Source: Flavobacterium sp. IB48 (lineage in GTDB: Bacteria; Bacteroidota; Bacteroidia; Flavobacteriales; Flavobacteriaceae). Taken from it: DNA of 64,000 nt. Positions within the stretch are counted from its first letter, which is position 1. The number at the start of each line of letters is the position of its first letter. The notes beneath the pieces are model-generated. The model was not told the DNA's origin. It worked only from the letters and a program-made list of their open reading frames with translations, and searched no databases. The translations under genes and the position numbers were made by a program. The DNA lies in assembly GCF_016405855.1 (NCBI RefSeq), contig NZ_JAEFCA010000009.1, forward strand, positions 111,715-175,714, written 5' to 3'. Shown here piece by piece: positions 17,686-27,000 of this stretch.

Positions 17686-17931
17686 TTATTCTAAGTTTCT
17701 GTTAGCAATTTCATGTTGTATTTCTTTAAGAAAATTAGAGTTGATAATAAGAAAAGCAATCGATAAAGGAAATATCATTAAAGTTAATAATCCTTTCTCG
17801 AGAAATAGAAATACGATTAGAAGAAGAAGTAAGATGGCAATTAAAATTAAAACTTTAATCGTTTTTTTTATTTTTTTCTGTGTTCTTAATAACTCTTCAA
17901 CGCTCATTTCGCTTGGTTTCTTTGCTTTCAT
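17686..17931 (-). CDS. Small two-helix membrane protein of unknown function
   Basis: 81 residues: a charged N-terminal helix (PSEMSVEELLRTQKKIKKT), two hydrophobic segments (about 27-45 and 48-65), and a charged tail. Similar small Flavobacterium proteins are sometimes labelled 'redox-active disulfide protein 2', but this one contains no cysteine, so that label would not describe it. It diverges from the HxlR regulator, with 90 bp between the starts. Confidence 0.6.
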   Translation of the reverse strand: MKAKKPSEMSVEELLRTQKKIKKTIKVLILIAILLLLLIVFLFLEKGLLTLMIFPLSIAFLIINSNFLKEIQHEIANRNLE

Positions 17932-18021
17932 TTTATATTTTTACTTTAGATTTACAACAAAATTTGATTAAAAAACTTTCGAAAACAATAGGTCAATTTT
18001 TTTTGACTACCCGCAATAATT

Positions 18022-18315
18022 ATGGAAGAAACAGAAACTTGTCCCGCACAAAGACTCTTAAAAGTATTATCTGGAAAATGGAAAGCAGAAATTTTTCGTT
18101 TAGCTGTAGAGTCACCTTTACGTTTTAATAAATTACTGCGTCAAATTCAAGGCTCAAATAAGCAATCTTTGGCTACAGCTTTAAAAGAATTGGAAGAAGA
18201 AGGTCTTTTAGAAAAGGTAACTATTAAGTTGAAACCTCTTCATATCGAATATAATTTGACAGAAAAAGGAAAATCGTTAATTCCTGTTTTTCAGCAATTA
18301 GAAGGGTTGGCATAA
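18022..18315 (+). CDS. HxlR-family winged-helix regulator
   Basis: 97 residues with the family pattern CPAQRLLKVLSGKWKAEI, the recognition region LRFNKLLRQIQGSNKQSLATALKELEEEGLLEK and the wing ending EYNLTEKGKSLIPV. HxlR proteins are DNA-binding dimers that often sense aldehydes, quinones or redox state, with a conserved cysteine near residue 7 that is present here. It diverges from the 81-residue membrane protein gene, which is its likely first target by position. Confidence 0.88.
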   Translation: MEETETCPAQRLLKVLSGKWKAEIFRLAVESPLRFNKLLRQIQGSNKQSLATALKELEEEGLLEKVTIKLKPLHIEYNLTEKGKSLIPVFQQLEGLA

Positions 18316-18447
18316 ATTTTTAATTTTTGTATTAAAAGTAGAAAGATCCTCAAATACTGCTCACTGCTAAGATAGCCAATGAAGTTCTCTGAGAATCATC
18401 TCCTACATCCAAAAAATAAAAACGTCAGCTAAAAAAAGCTAGACAGA

Positions 18448-18777
18448 TTAGTCAATAAAGCTGAATTTATCTTCAAAAACTTGTCCAACTAACGGAATTG
18501 GTTTTTTTTGCTCGTTGGCAGCATTTATGATTCCGAAAATCCATAAAATAAGAATAACGTATCCAATGTAGCTTAAAAAGTAAAGTGCTGGAACGATAGT
18601 TACAATAATAGACAAAGCAACATTTATTACTAAAGAAACCAGAAAAATTCCGAATCCTTGTTTTAAATGGTATCTCACCAAATCACTTTTAGGTGTTAAA
18701 TCTTTACTTTTAACAAAAGCTATAATCCAACCAATAATAGTGACATAGCTAAGAATAGAAAGGGTTTTATTATTCAT
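18448..18777 (-). CDS. DUF4870 (Tic20-like) small membrane protein
   Basis: 109 residues with three to four hydrophobic helices and the family features LSYVTIIGWIIAF, VRYHLKQGFGIFLV and the C-terminal ANEQKKPIPLVG. The function of this widespread family is unknown. It is a single gene; 133 bp separate it from the response regulator's stop upstream, so co-transcription is possible but not evident. Confidence 0.82.
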   Translation of the reverse strand: MNNKTLSILSYVTIIGWIIAFVKSKDLTPKSDLVRYHLKQGFGIFLVSLVINVALSIIVTIVPALYFLSYIGYVILILWIFGIINAANEQKKPIPLVGQVFEDKFSFID

Positions 18778-18909
18778 AGTTTAAGTTATTTATTGGGTCA
18801 AAAGTATATACTAGGAATAGGACTTGGAATAGTTACTTTGTCTACTGCGCTTTTTAGTTGGTATTTGTCGTATTTAAATCGGTAAGAGGTAAAATGTGTT
18901 TTTCAAAGA

Positions 18910-19650
18910 TTAAATTTCCTCTTTCATTAATTTGAAAAACTGCTCTTTTTTTCCTCTCGAAATGGGCACAACCGATTTGTCATTCATGTGAACCATTCCT
19001 TCGCGGGAATAACTTATAATTGAATTTACATTGATCAAATGCGACTGATGAATACGGAAAAACATTGGCGGTTCCAGCAAATCTTCATAGTTTTTTAAAG
19101 GTTTAGAAACCATAATTTTTCGGCCATCGATCAAAAAGAAAGTGGTGTAAGAACCAGAGGTTTCACATCTTATAATTTGTTCTAATTTAACTACATACAT
19201 AGCTTCTTGAGTAGGCAATATAATGCGGTCGGGAGTTTTAGAAAGGTTATTTTGCAATTCGCTTAACTGCTGTTTTTCTAAAACTCTTTCCTGTAAAAGC
19301 GAAATCCTTTCAATTGCAGTTTTAAGTTCATCTGGATCAATTGGTTTTAGAAGATAATCTATTGCGCTGTATTTGAAAGCATTAATAGCATGCTGTTCGT
19401 AAGCAGTTGTAAAAATAAGATGAAAAGAGTTGAAGGAAACTTGTTTTAGAACATCAAACCCAGTTCCGTTTTGAAGCATTATATCCATAAAAACCAAATC
19501 AGGCTGCATACGGTCAATTAATTTTACAGCTTCTTCAACACTTTCGGCGTAAGCGATAATTTGAATTTCTTCTGGCGCAACCATTTCCAACATGATGGAT
19601 AAAGCTTCGCGAATGCGTTGTTCGTCTTCTATAATGATAGTTTTGTACAT
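18910..19650 (-). CDS. LytTR-type response regulator
   Basis: 246 residues: a receiver domain with acidic pocket E8-D9, phospho-acceptor Asp56 (LVFMDIML) and the LLKPID lysine, then a LytTR DNA-binding domain (about 140-240: IILPTQEAMYVVKLEQIIRCE, FFRIHQSHLINVNSI). It lies three bases after the histidine kinase gene and forms a two-component pair with it. LytTR regulators bind direct repeats; no target site was recognised here. Confidence 0.92.
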   Translation of the reverse strand: MYKTIIIEDEQRIREALSIMLEMVAPEEIQIIAYAESVEEAVKLIDRMQPDLVFMDIMLQNGTGFDVLKQVSFNSFHLIFTTAYEQHAINAFKYSAIDYLLKPIDPDELKTAIERISLLQERVLEKQQLSELQNNLSKTPDRIILPTQEAMYVVKLEQIIRCETSGSYTTFFLIDGRKIMVSKPLKNYEDLLEPPMFFRIHQSHLINVNSIISYSREGMVHMNDKSVVPISRGKKEQFFKLMKEEI

Positions 19651-19653
19651 TTT

Positions 19654-21672
19654 CTATAATATTGGAATATTAATAATAACAATGCAGCCCGTTTCTCCGT
19701 TGTCTGCATTTCGTTCTAAAACCTGAAAACCAGCGTATGGATGATCTTTTTGCATTTTAGCTAATCTTTCGTCAGTAATTGTTGTAGAAAGAGAGGTATG
19801 ATTTTCGTTTGTTTTTAATTTCCTTGAAGCTGTAAGTCCGATTCCGTTGTCTTTTATCGTGCAAATTAGATTTCTTTGTTGCGTCTGCTGTGAGAAATTA
19901 ATTTGCAAGACACCTTTTTCTTCTTTTGGTTTTGGTTTTAATCCGTGTTCGACAGCATTTTCAATAAAAGGTTGAATCAAAAGTGGCGGAATAAGAATAT
20001 CCTCTTCAACAGATTCATCGCAAACAATCGCATATTCGAAACTATTATTAAGACGCAATTGTTGCAATTCGATGTAATTTTTTAAAGTGCCAATTTCTTC
20101 TTCTAAAGAAATGGTTTCCTTTCTCGATTGTTCTAGAATCTGGCGTGTGAGTTTGGCAAATTTATTCAAATAAGAAACCGCCGGAATCGTGTCTTTCTGC
20201 AAAATCATACTCTGAATATTTCCCAAAGCATTAAAAATAAAATGCGGATCTATTTGAGAACGCAATAATCTTCTTTCTAACGAAAGTCTGGTTGCAAGGT
20301 TTTCAATGGTTTCTTTTTCCATTAATTGCAGCTTCAATTCACTATTGGTTTGTTCTTGTTTTAAAATTTCTTCACGCTTTAAATAATAACGCTGCCTGAA
20401 ATAGTAAGATCGAAACATAAAAACAAGTCCAAGCAAAAGAACGCCAGCAATTCCGTAGCCTAAAAGTTTATTTTGCTGCTCCAATTCATTTTCCAACTCA
20501 AGCTGTTTTATACGCTCCATTTTTTTGGAAGACTCAAATCTGGCATCTGCATTTTGCAAAAGCTTCTGAGTAGTTTCATTATATTTTAACTGATTGTATT
20601 TTGTAAACAAGGTATCGTATGCATAATACGCTTCAAAATCATGACGCTTTGCAGAAACTTCTTTTAAGCAATTGTAAAAAGTAGCTAATAAATAATTATC
20701 GGTGTAAGGTAGACTAAGCTGGTATTTTATGCCTTCAATAAAAAGCATTTCGGCTTTTACATAATTTCCTTTTTCGGTATAATAAAAACCTTGAAGGCCT
20801 ATGGCGCTTCTGTAAATGATTTTAATATTATATTTTTTGGCAATTGCAGTAGCTTTTTCAAGGTTGTCAAACAAGGCAGTTTCATTAATTGGTTTCGGAC
20901 CTTTAGAATAAAGATCTGCCAGATTGATGTAAGCAATTCCGATATTGCTTTTGCTAATGATATCAAAAGATTCTTTTTCGGCCAGTACCACTGTAGTTTT
21001 TAAAAAATCCAAAGTCTTTTGCCAATCTTTCTCTGTTCCAGATTCGAGTTTATCGGTCAAATAGCCTCCGTAAGCTAATCTTGCATACAATTTACTTTCT
21101 GGATCTTTTGCTTTATAGGCATGTTCTAGAGCTTCTTGCGCATATTTATGCACCTTTTCTGGCGATGCCGGAGAAAATAGATAAGATATATCGGCCGCAA
21201 TTTTAGCACATTGATCATGAGCATTTATTTTTGAGAAAAGTGTATACGAATGCAATAAATGGTCGATGGCCTGAGGTTTATCATCTATATAAGATTTTAA
21301 ATTTCCCATTGCTAGAGAAGCAAAAGCTTTAACTCTTGTTTTGCTGCTTTTTTGAGCTAAAATATAAGCAGTGTCTGCATAACGAGTAAATTCTTTTAAA
21401 TGCAATAAACGCCTTTGCGTAAGCGCGAGATACGAATAACAAATAACTTCATCGTCAATATTCTTTTTTTTCTTGGCTAAATTAAGAGCTTGCTGCTGAA
21501 TTTTTTTACTGGCAGATGAATCAGAAAAACGTTTAGAATAACCGTAGGACGCGATTTTTTCTACAGCCGAAACTTGTGCATTTAAAGTGGTGAAGAAAAA
21601 CAAAATTAGAAACGAGAATAACCATTTCGTTTTCGTGTTTTTTATCTGATTTAAAGTAGTTTTTTCGTGCAT
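19654..21672 (-). CDS. TPR-containing membrane histidine kinase (LytS/YehU type)
   Basis: 672 residues. A signal peptide (to about residue 33) leads to a periplasmic region of TPR-like helical repeats (about 35-395), one transmembrane helix (about 405-424), a coiled coil, and a His_kinase domain with RSQIDPHFIFNALGNIQ (phospho-acceptor His477), followed by an HATPase domain (ENAVEHGLKPK, DNGIGL). The architecture is the common Bacteroidetes partner of LytTR regulators. The signal sensed by the TPR region is unknown. Confidence 0.92.
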   Translation of the reverse strand: MHEKTTLNQIKNTKTKWLFSFLILFFFTTLNAQVSAVEKIASYGYSKRFSDSSASKKIQQQALNLAKKKKNIDDEVICYSYLALTQRRLLHLKEFTRYADTAYILAQKSSKTRVKAFASLAMGNLKSYIDDKPQAIDHLLHSYTLFSKINAHDQCAKIAADISYLFSPASPEKVHKYAQEALEHAYKAKDPESKLYARLAYGGYLTDKLESGTEKDWQKTLDFLKTTVVLAEKESFDIISKSNIGIAYINLADLYSKGPKPINETALFDNLEKATAIAKKYNIKIIYRSAIGLQGFYYTEKGNYVKAEMLFIEGIKYQLSLPYTDNYLLATFYNCLKEVSAKRHDFEAYYAYDTLFTKYNQLKYNETTQKLLQNADARFESSKKMERIKQLELENELEQQNKLLGYGIAGVLLLGLVFMFRSYYFRQRYYLKREEILKQEQTNSELKLQLMEKETIENLATRLSLERRLLRSQIDPHFIFNALGNIQSMILQKDTIPAVSYLNKFAKLTRQILEQSRKETISLEEEIGTLKNYIELQQLRLNNSFEYAIVCDESVEEDILIPPLLIQPFIENAVEHGLKPKPKEEKGVLQINFSQQTQQRNLICTIKDNGIGLTASRKLKTNENHTSLSTTITDERLAKMQKDHPYAGFQVLERNADNGETGCIVIINIPIL

Positions 21673-21919
21673 ATATTGTGGTAATTAAAGCCAAAATACA
21701 AATTGAAAATAGACTGACCAAAAAAATCACCCAGCAAATTTGACAAGAAATTCCCTTGTAAAGTCTCTGTGTAGAAGTGGTTAAAGAGCGCTTTTTCTCG
21801 ATACTGGCATAGAATTACCAAATAAAAATCTAAAGCATCCATTTGCCAATTTCAAATTGTGGCAAGTTGATCTTCGTAGTAATCTTGCTGTTATAAATTA
21901 TTTTTAAAACTATAAAATT

Positions 21920-22366
21920 ATGAATAAGATTTTTTTTACATTATTAGTGGTAGCTTGCCTTTTTATATCATCATTAAGTTATGGGCAAGAAGACAGACGG
22001 ATTAAAATAGAAATCGCTTTGAAAGATGGTAACAAAACGACAAAAGCGATATTGCGATCTGCTACATTTTCTTTTACAAAATCTACTGTTAGTGGAACAG
22101 AATCGGAGGTAAAAAACAATTATTACTTTTCTCTTGATTTTGAAAAACAAGATATTGCCTTGCTGGCAGTTTTAATGAAAAATAAAGCAGGAGTTGATGG
22201 TCAGATTACTATGACCGATATATTGGGAAAGCTTCCTACAAGAAAATTTGATTTTACAAAAGGAAGAGTAGATTCTTTAAGCGATCAATTAACTGCCGAT
22301 TATACCAGTGCTTACATCTCACTTCTTTGTGATTCTCTGATTATTGATGGCGTTAAAATTGAGTAG
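21920..22366 (+). CDS. Secreted protein of unknown function, possible Hcp/TssD-like fold
   Basis: 148 residues with a clean signal peptide (to SLSYGQ, about residue 22). The mature part is a beta-rich sequence; its spacing (SFTKSTVSG, a strand ending in DFEKQDIALLAVLM, VDGQITMTD, and the end SLIIDGVKIE) loosely follows the Bacteroidetes TssD/Hcp tube-protein pattern, but I cannot confirm this. No other T6SS genes are present. It is the first gene of a three-gene operon with two membrane proteins. Confidence 0.7.
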   Translation: MNKIFFTLLVVACLFISSLSYGQEDRRIKIEIALKDGNKTTKAILRSATFSFTKSTVSGTESEVKNNYYFSLDFEKQDIALLAVLMKNKAGVDGQITMTDILGKLPTRKFDFTKGRVDSLSDQLTADYTSAYISLLCDSLIIDGVKIE

Positions 22367-22370
22367 AGAA

Positions 22371-22832
22371 ATGATTGAATTGAAGAAATTCACAAAAGAA
22401 GGAAATCTATATGTCATGAAAAGACAATACGGCTTTGGTCTAATTGTGGTACTCGCGATGATAGCTTTTACTATTGGAGGCATTTATTATAAAAATAATG
22501 CAGTAATTGGCATTTTTGGAGTCTTGGCTGCTATATGTTTTATTGCGATTTGGCAGGAAGGATTTAGTATTGATCTGGACCAAAATGAATTTAGAATAAA
22601 AAACGGCTTGATTAATAAACCCGTTCTGATTCCGATTGCTGATTTTCTCAATTTTGAATTGGTCAAAGTGAAACATAATCTTATCACAACAAACGTTTCC
22701 TTAAATCTTTATTACAGAAAAGAAAACAAGGAGAAATGCACTGGAATTGCCCAAGGTTTTACAACTAGATCCATGCAGAATTTGATGAATGAAATTAATG
22801 AAATTTTAGATGAACATTCGAGAAAGATATAA
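22371..22832 (+). CDS. Two-helix membrane protein with PH-like C-terminal domain
   Basis: The ATG at 22371, four bases after the previous stop, gives 153 residues; the frame is open further back into the previous gene but that extension is unlikely. Two hydrophobic helices (about 22-60) precede a cytosolic part with beta strands EFRIKNGLINKPVLIPIADF reminiscent of bacterial PH domains, and a C-terminal helix. Not recognised as a named family. The next gene starts 23 nt before its stop. Confidence 0.65.
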   Translation: MIELKKFTKEGNLYVMKRQYGFGLIVVLAMIAFTIGGIYYKNNAVIGIFGVLAAICFIAIWQEGFSIDLDQNEFRIKNGLINKPVLIPIADFLNFELVKVKHNLITTNVSLNLYYRKENKEKCTGIAQGFTTRSMQNLMNEINEILDEHSRKI

Positions 22833-23331
22833 CATCCAAGAAACGCTTCATTATTTTTCATTAAATCCGCAAAAAACATCAGTAACTCAATCCTGGTGGT
22901 TTTTGGCTGGAATAACGGCAGGAGTAATAGCTTTATTATTGTTTTTTAATTATCTAGGAGAAGAAATGCGTTGGGTAATAGGTATATTTCTAGTATACTT
23001 TTTGATTCATTTTTTATATGATATTCAAATAGCCTCTAAAATTCAGTTTACGTTTGATGCTCGTAACAATGTCGTTTACAAAACAAGTCCGTTAATTTCA
23101 AAAAAGAAAATAATGAATCTGGATGAAGCCATAATTTTTGTTCAATCAGAAAGGGAAAGCTGGTATTATGCTCTAGGAGCAAGGAAAAGTCAGTTTATTA
23201 AGAATTATAGAATTAGTGAAGGATTTACTTCGGGAAGAAAAAGTGATGAAAGACAAGAGGCCTATGAGAATTTAATTTTAACTAAAATACGGGCGCTTTT
23301 AGAAAATGCAAATTCAAATATTAATAATTAA
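22810..23331 (+). CDS. Membrane protein with PH-like domain, same layout as upstream neighbour
   Basis: 173 residues: about 25 cytosolic residues, two hydrophobic helices (about 29-70), then strands around QFTFDARNNVVYKTSPLISKK and a C-terminal helix. Although the sequence differs, the order helix-helix-small beta domain-helix matches the preceding gene, suggesting a heteromeric pair. The 23-nt overlap implies translational coupling. No function can be assigned. Confidence 0.65.
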   Translation: MNIRERYNIQETLHYFSLNPQKTSVTQSWWFLAGITAGVIALLLFFNYLGEEMRWVIGIFLVYFLIHFLYDIQIASKIQFTFDARNNVVYKTSPLISKKKIMNLDEAIIFVQSERESWYYALGARKSQFIKNYRISEGFTSGRKSDERQEAYENLILTKIRALLENANSNINN

Positions 23332-23370
23332 TTCTGTACTAAAAATACAGTTATAAAAATTTAAGAATAC

Positions 23371-23406
23371 AACGAATCAATTCTTATTGAATTGATTCGT
23401 TTTTTG
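23371..23406 (+). terminator. Terminator of the three-gene operon
   Basis: Thirteen-bp stem AACGAATCAATTC/GAATTGATTCGTT followed by a T run, 40 nt after the last stop. Confidence 0.88.
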
Positions 23407-23594
23407 TTTTATAAAAAAGTATAGCAGTATTGAAAGCTAGAAAGATAGTGTATGATTTTGACGATTTGACAGTAAAATGGGACATCGATATTGAAATAAA
23501 CAAAATCAGTATTCCATATTTCTAAATTGTTAAAAGACCCTTTTTGCTAGTTTAAAAAGATGAAATCTTGAAGAATTTAAATTAAATTTGCTTC

Positions 23595-23972
23595 GTGCGA
23601 AAACAAATTGTCTACATATTCATTTTTCTAATAGCTTCAAACAGCAGTTTTGTACAGCAGTTTTACAAACTGCCAATCCTGATAGAACATTTTCAGGAGC
23701 ATCAAAAGCTGCAAGGCGTAAGCTTTATAGATTTCTTGTCTATGCATTATTGGGGAGAAGATCTAGAAGACAATGACGGAGATAGAGACATGCAGCTTCC
23801 TTTTAAAACAATTAGCACTAGCTCGGTTCACTTTGTTTTTATTTTAGAAGACAAAGACTTGCTTCCGGTTCCTTTCAATCCAGAATTACCACAATTAAAA
23901 ATTCCAACTTACAGATCGGATCTTTTTTCAGATCCAAATCTACTTTCTTTATTTAGACCTCCAATCGCATAA
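23595..23972 (+). CDS. Small exported protein preceding heavy-metal efflux genes
   Basis: 125 residues from a GTG start; no in-frame ATG gives a full-length form. The N-terminal hydrophobic run (IVYIFIFLIASNSSF) resembles a signal peptide. The conserved-looking core is LPILIEHFQEHQ, FIDFLSMHYWGEDLEDNDGD and MQLPFKT, rich in His and Asp. From memory, short proteins of this kind lie upstream of CusA/CzcA operons in Bacteroidetes, often annotated hypothetical; a metal-sensing or metal-binding role is inference. The RND gene follows after 80 nt. Confidence 0.72.
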   Translation: MRKQIVYIFIFLIASNSSFVQQFYKLPILIEHFQEHQKLQGVSFIDFLSMHYWGEDLEDNDGDRDMQLPFKTISTSSVHFVFILEDKDLLPVPFNPELPQLKIPTYRSDLFSDPNLLSLFRPPIA

Positions 23973-24052
23973 TTAATTTTTAAATTTTTTATTGAAGTGG
24001 CTGAGACGTATCGTTTTCAGTTGCTCATTTATTATTTTTTAATTAATACATT

Positions 24053-27000
24053 ATGCTTAATAAAGTAATTCAGTTCTCAGTTAAGAACAAACTGGCAATT
24101 GGAATCTTTACACTACTGTGGATTATCTACGGTGTGTATGAAGTTACCCAATTACCAATTGATGCTGTGCCAGACATCACTAATAATCAGGTGCAAATTA
24201 TCACAACAGCCCCTTCGCTTGGCGCCGAAGATGTAGAAAGGTTAATTACTTTCCCAATCGAACAAGCGATAAGTAATATTCCAAATTTAAAAGAAAGCAG
24301 AAGTATTTCTCGTTTCGGACTTTCTCTTGTAAGTGTCGTTTTTGACGACGATGCCGATGTATATTGGGCACGTCAACAAATTGCTGAAAGACTCCAGCAA
24401 GTAGAAATTGATCGAAACGCCAATTCGCCTGAAATGGCACCTGTAACAACTGGTTTGGGAGAAATCTATCAATATGTTTTAAAACCAAAACCAGGTTACG
24501 AAGAAAAATATTCTCTAGAAGACTTAAGAACAATTCAAGACTGGACAATCAGAAGACAGCTTTTGGGAACGCAAGGAATTGCCGATGTTTCTACTTTTGG
24601 AGGAAAATTAAAACAGTATGAAATTGCGGTAAATCCTGCTAGATTAAAAGCCCAAAATTTAACGATTAGTGAAGTTTTTACGGCTTTGAATACTAGTAAC
24701 GAAAACACTGGAGGAGCTTATATTGAGAAAGGTCCAACAGTTTCTTATATTAGAAGTACAGGTTTAGCCAAAAGCATTAAAGACATTGAAAACATTGTTG
24801 TTAAAAGTACGCAAGGTGGACTTCCGATTCTGGTAAAAGATGTTGCCGATGTGAAGATTTCTTCTGCGATTCGTTACGGTGCTTTAACGACAGACGAATA
24901 TGGGGAATCGGTTGGTGGAATTGTAATGATGCTGAAAGGTGAAAACGCCAATAATGTTATCGTCAATGTAAAAGACAAAATTGCTCAAATCGAGAAAATT
25001 CTTCCTGAAGGTTTAAAAATCGAACCTTTCTTAGACAGAACAAAAATGGTAGACAACGCCATTGGTACAGTAGAAAAAAACTTAATAGAAGGAGCTTTAA
25101 TCGTTGTTCTAATTCTGGTTTTATTTTTAGGAAATCTTAGGGCAGGTTTTATTGTAGCTTCAGTAATTCCGTTAGCGATGCTTTTTGCCATTATTATGAT
25201 GAATACTTTTGGCGTTAGCGGAAACTTAATGAGTCTTGGAGCATTAGACTTCGGATTAATTGTAGATGGAGCTGTAATTATTGTAGAAGCTATTCTGCAT
25301 CATCTTCACAGTTCAAAAAAATATCAAGTAGTTGATACTATTTCGCAAGAAGAAATGGATAAAGAAGTGACAGGCTCTGCTGCGCGTATGATGAACGCGG
25401 CGGTGTTTGGACAAATTATCATTTTGATTGTGTATTTACCAATTCTTTCTCTTCAAGGAATAGAAGGTAAAATGTTTAAACCAATGGCGCAAACTGTTGC
25501 ATTTGCCATTTTAGGAGCTTTCATTTTGTCATTGACTTATGTGCCAATGGTGAGCGCTTTATTCTTAAGTAAAAAAATTAGCCATAAAAAGAATCTTTCT
25601 GATCGTATAATGGCGAAACTAGAAAATGCTTACGAAGGTTGGCTGACGAAAGCTTTAGGCATTAGAAAATCGATTGTTATTGCAGCATTTATACTTTTTG
25701 GAATCGCTGTTGTTTTGTTTGGAAGAATGGGAGGAGAGTTTATTCCGCAATTAGAAGAAGGGGATTTTGCCGTTGAAACTCGATTATTGTTAGGAACAAA
25801 TCTTTCTACGACGACCAAAACTATTGAGAAAATTTCAGCCGAATTAAAGAAGGAATATCCAGAAGTACAACAAGTAGTTTCCAGAATTGGAAGCGCAGAA
25901 ATCCCAACTGATCCAATGCCAATCGAAGGTGGAGATATGATTATTGTTTTAAAGGATAAATCAGAATGGACAAGCGCTTCTTCATTTCCCGAATTGGCTG
26001 ATAAAATGACAAAAACCGTTAAAAGAATTGCCCCTGGAGTTACAACAGGATTTCAGTTTCCTGTTCAAATGCGTTTTAACGAATTGATGACAGGAGCAAA
26101 ACAAGATTTGGTTTGTAAGATTTACGGAGAAGATCTTCAAAAGCTTTCTGAATACGCTGAAAAATTAGGAGCAATTAGTAAAACAGTTGAAGGCGCAGCC
26201 GATTTATATGTAGAGAAAGTTACAGGAATGCCGCAAATCGTAATTGATTACAATTGGGCAGAAATGGCGAAATACGGTTTACGCGTGGCTGATGTGAATG
26301 CAACGATTAATGCCGCATTCGCAGGAGCTGTTGCTGGAAGTATTTACGAAGGCGAAAAACGTTTCGATATGGTCGTTCGAGTGGAAGACAATGGAAGAAA
26401 AGGAATTGAAGATGTTAGAAATCTTTTGATTGCAACGCCATCGGGAATGCAAATTCCGCTTTACCAAGTGGCTAGTGTCGAAGAAGTTGAAGGCCCAAAT
26501 CAGATTCAGCGTGAAAATGCTAAAAGAAGAATCATCGTTGGCTTTAATGTTCGAGGAAGAGATGTTCAATCTATTGTAGAAGAATTGCAGCAAAAAGTAA
26601 ATCAGCAAATCAAATTTGATCCAGGTTATTATATTACTTATGGAGGAGCTTTTGAAAACCTTCAGCAAGCAAAAGCAAGATTAGGCGTTGCTGTTCCTGC
26701 GGCTTTATTAATGATTTTTGCCTTATTATATTTTGCTTTTAGATCATTTAAAGAAGGAATTATCATTTTTACGGCAATTCCATTATCAGCCATCGGCGGT
26801 GTATTTGCATTGGTAATGCGCGACATGCCTTTTAGTATTTCTGCCGGAGTTGGATTTATTGCGCTGTTCGGAGTCGCCGTTTTAAACGGAATTGTTTTAA
26901 TATCCGAATTCAACCGAATTCAGAAACAAGGAGAAATTACAGATCCTTTCCAAATTATTTTATTAGGAACTAAAAACAGGTTGCGTCCAGTTTTAATGAC

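Noticed and set aside
21920..22366. Type VI secretion system locus
   Set aside because: Only a loose fold resemblance in one signal-peptide-bearing protein; no sheath, baseplate or ATPase genes in the window.
26279..26668. 129-residue minus-strand frame opposite the RND pump
   Set aside because: Shadow of a strongly supported coding sequence; no family features.
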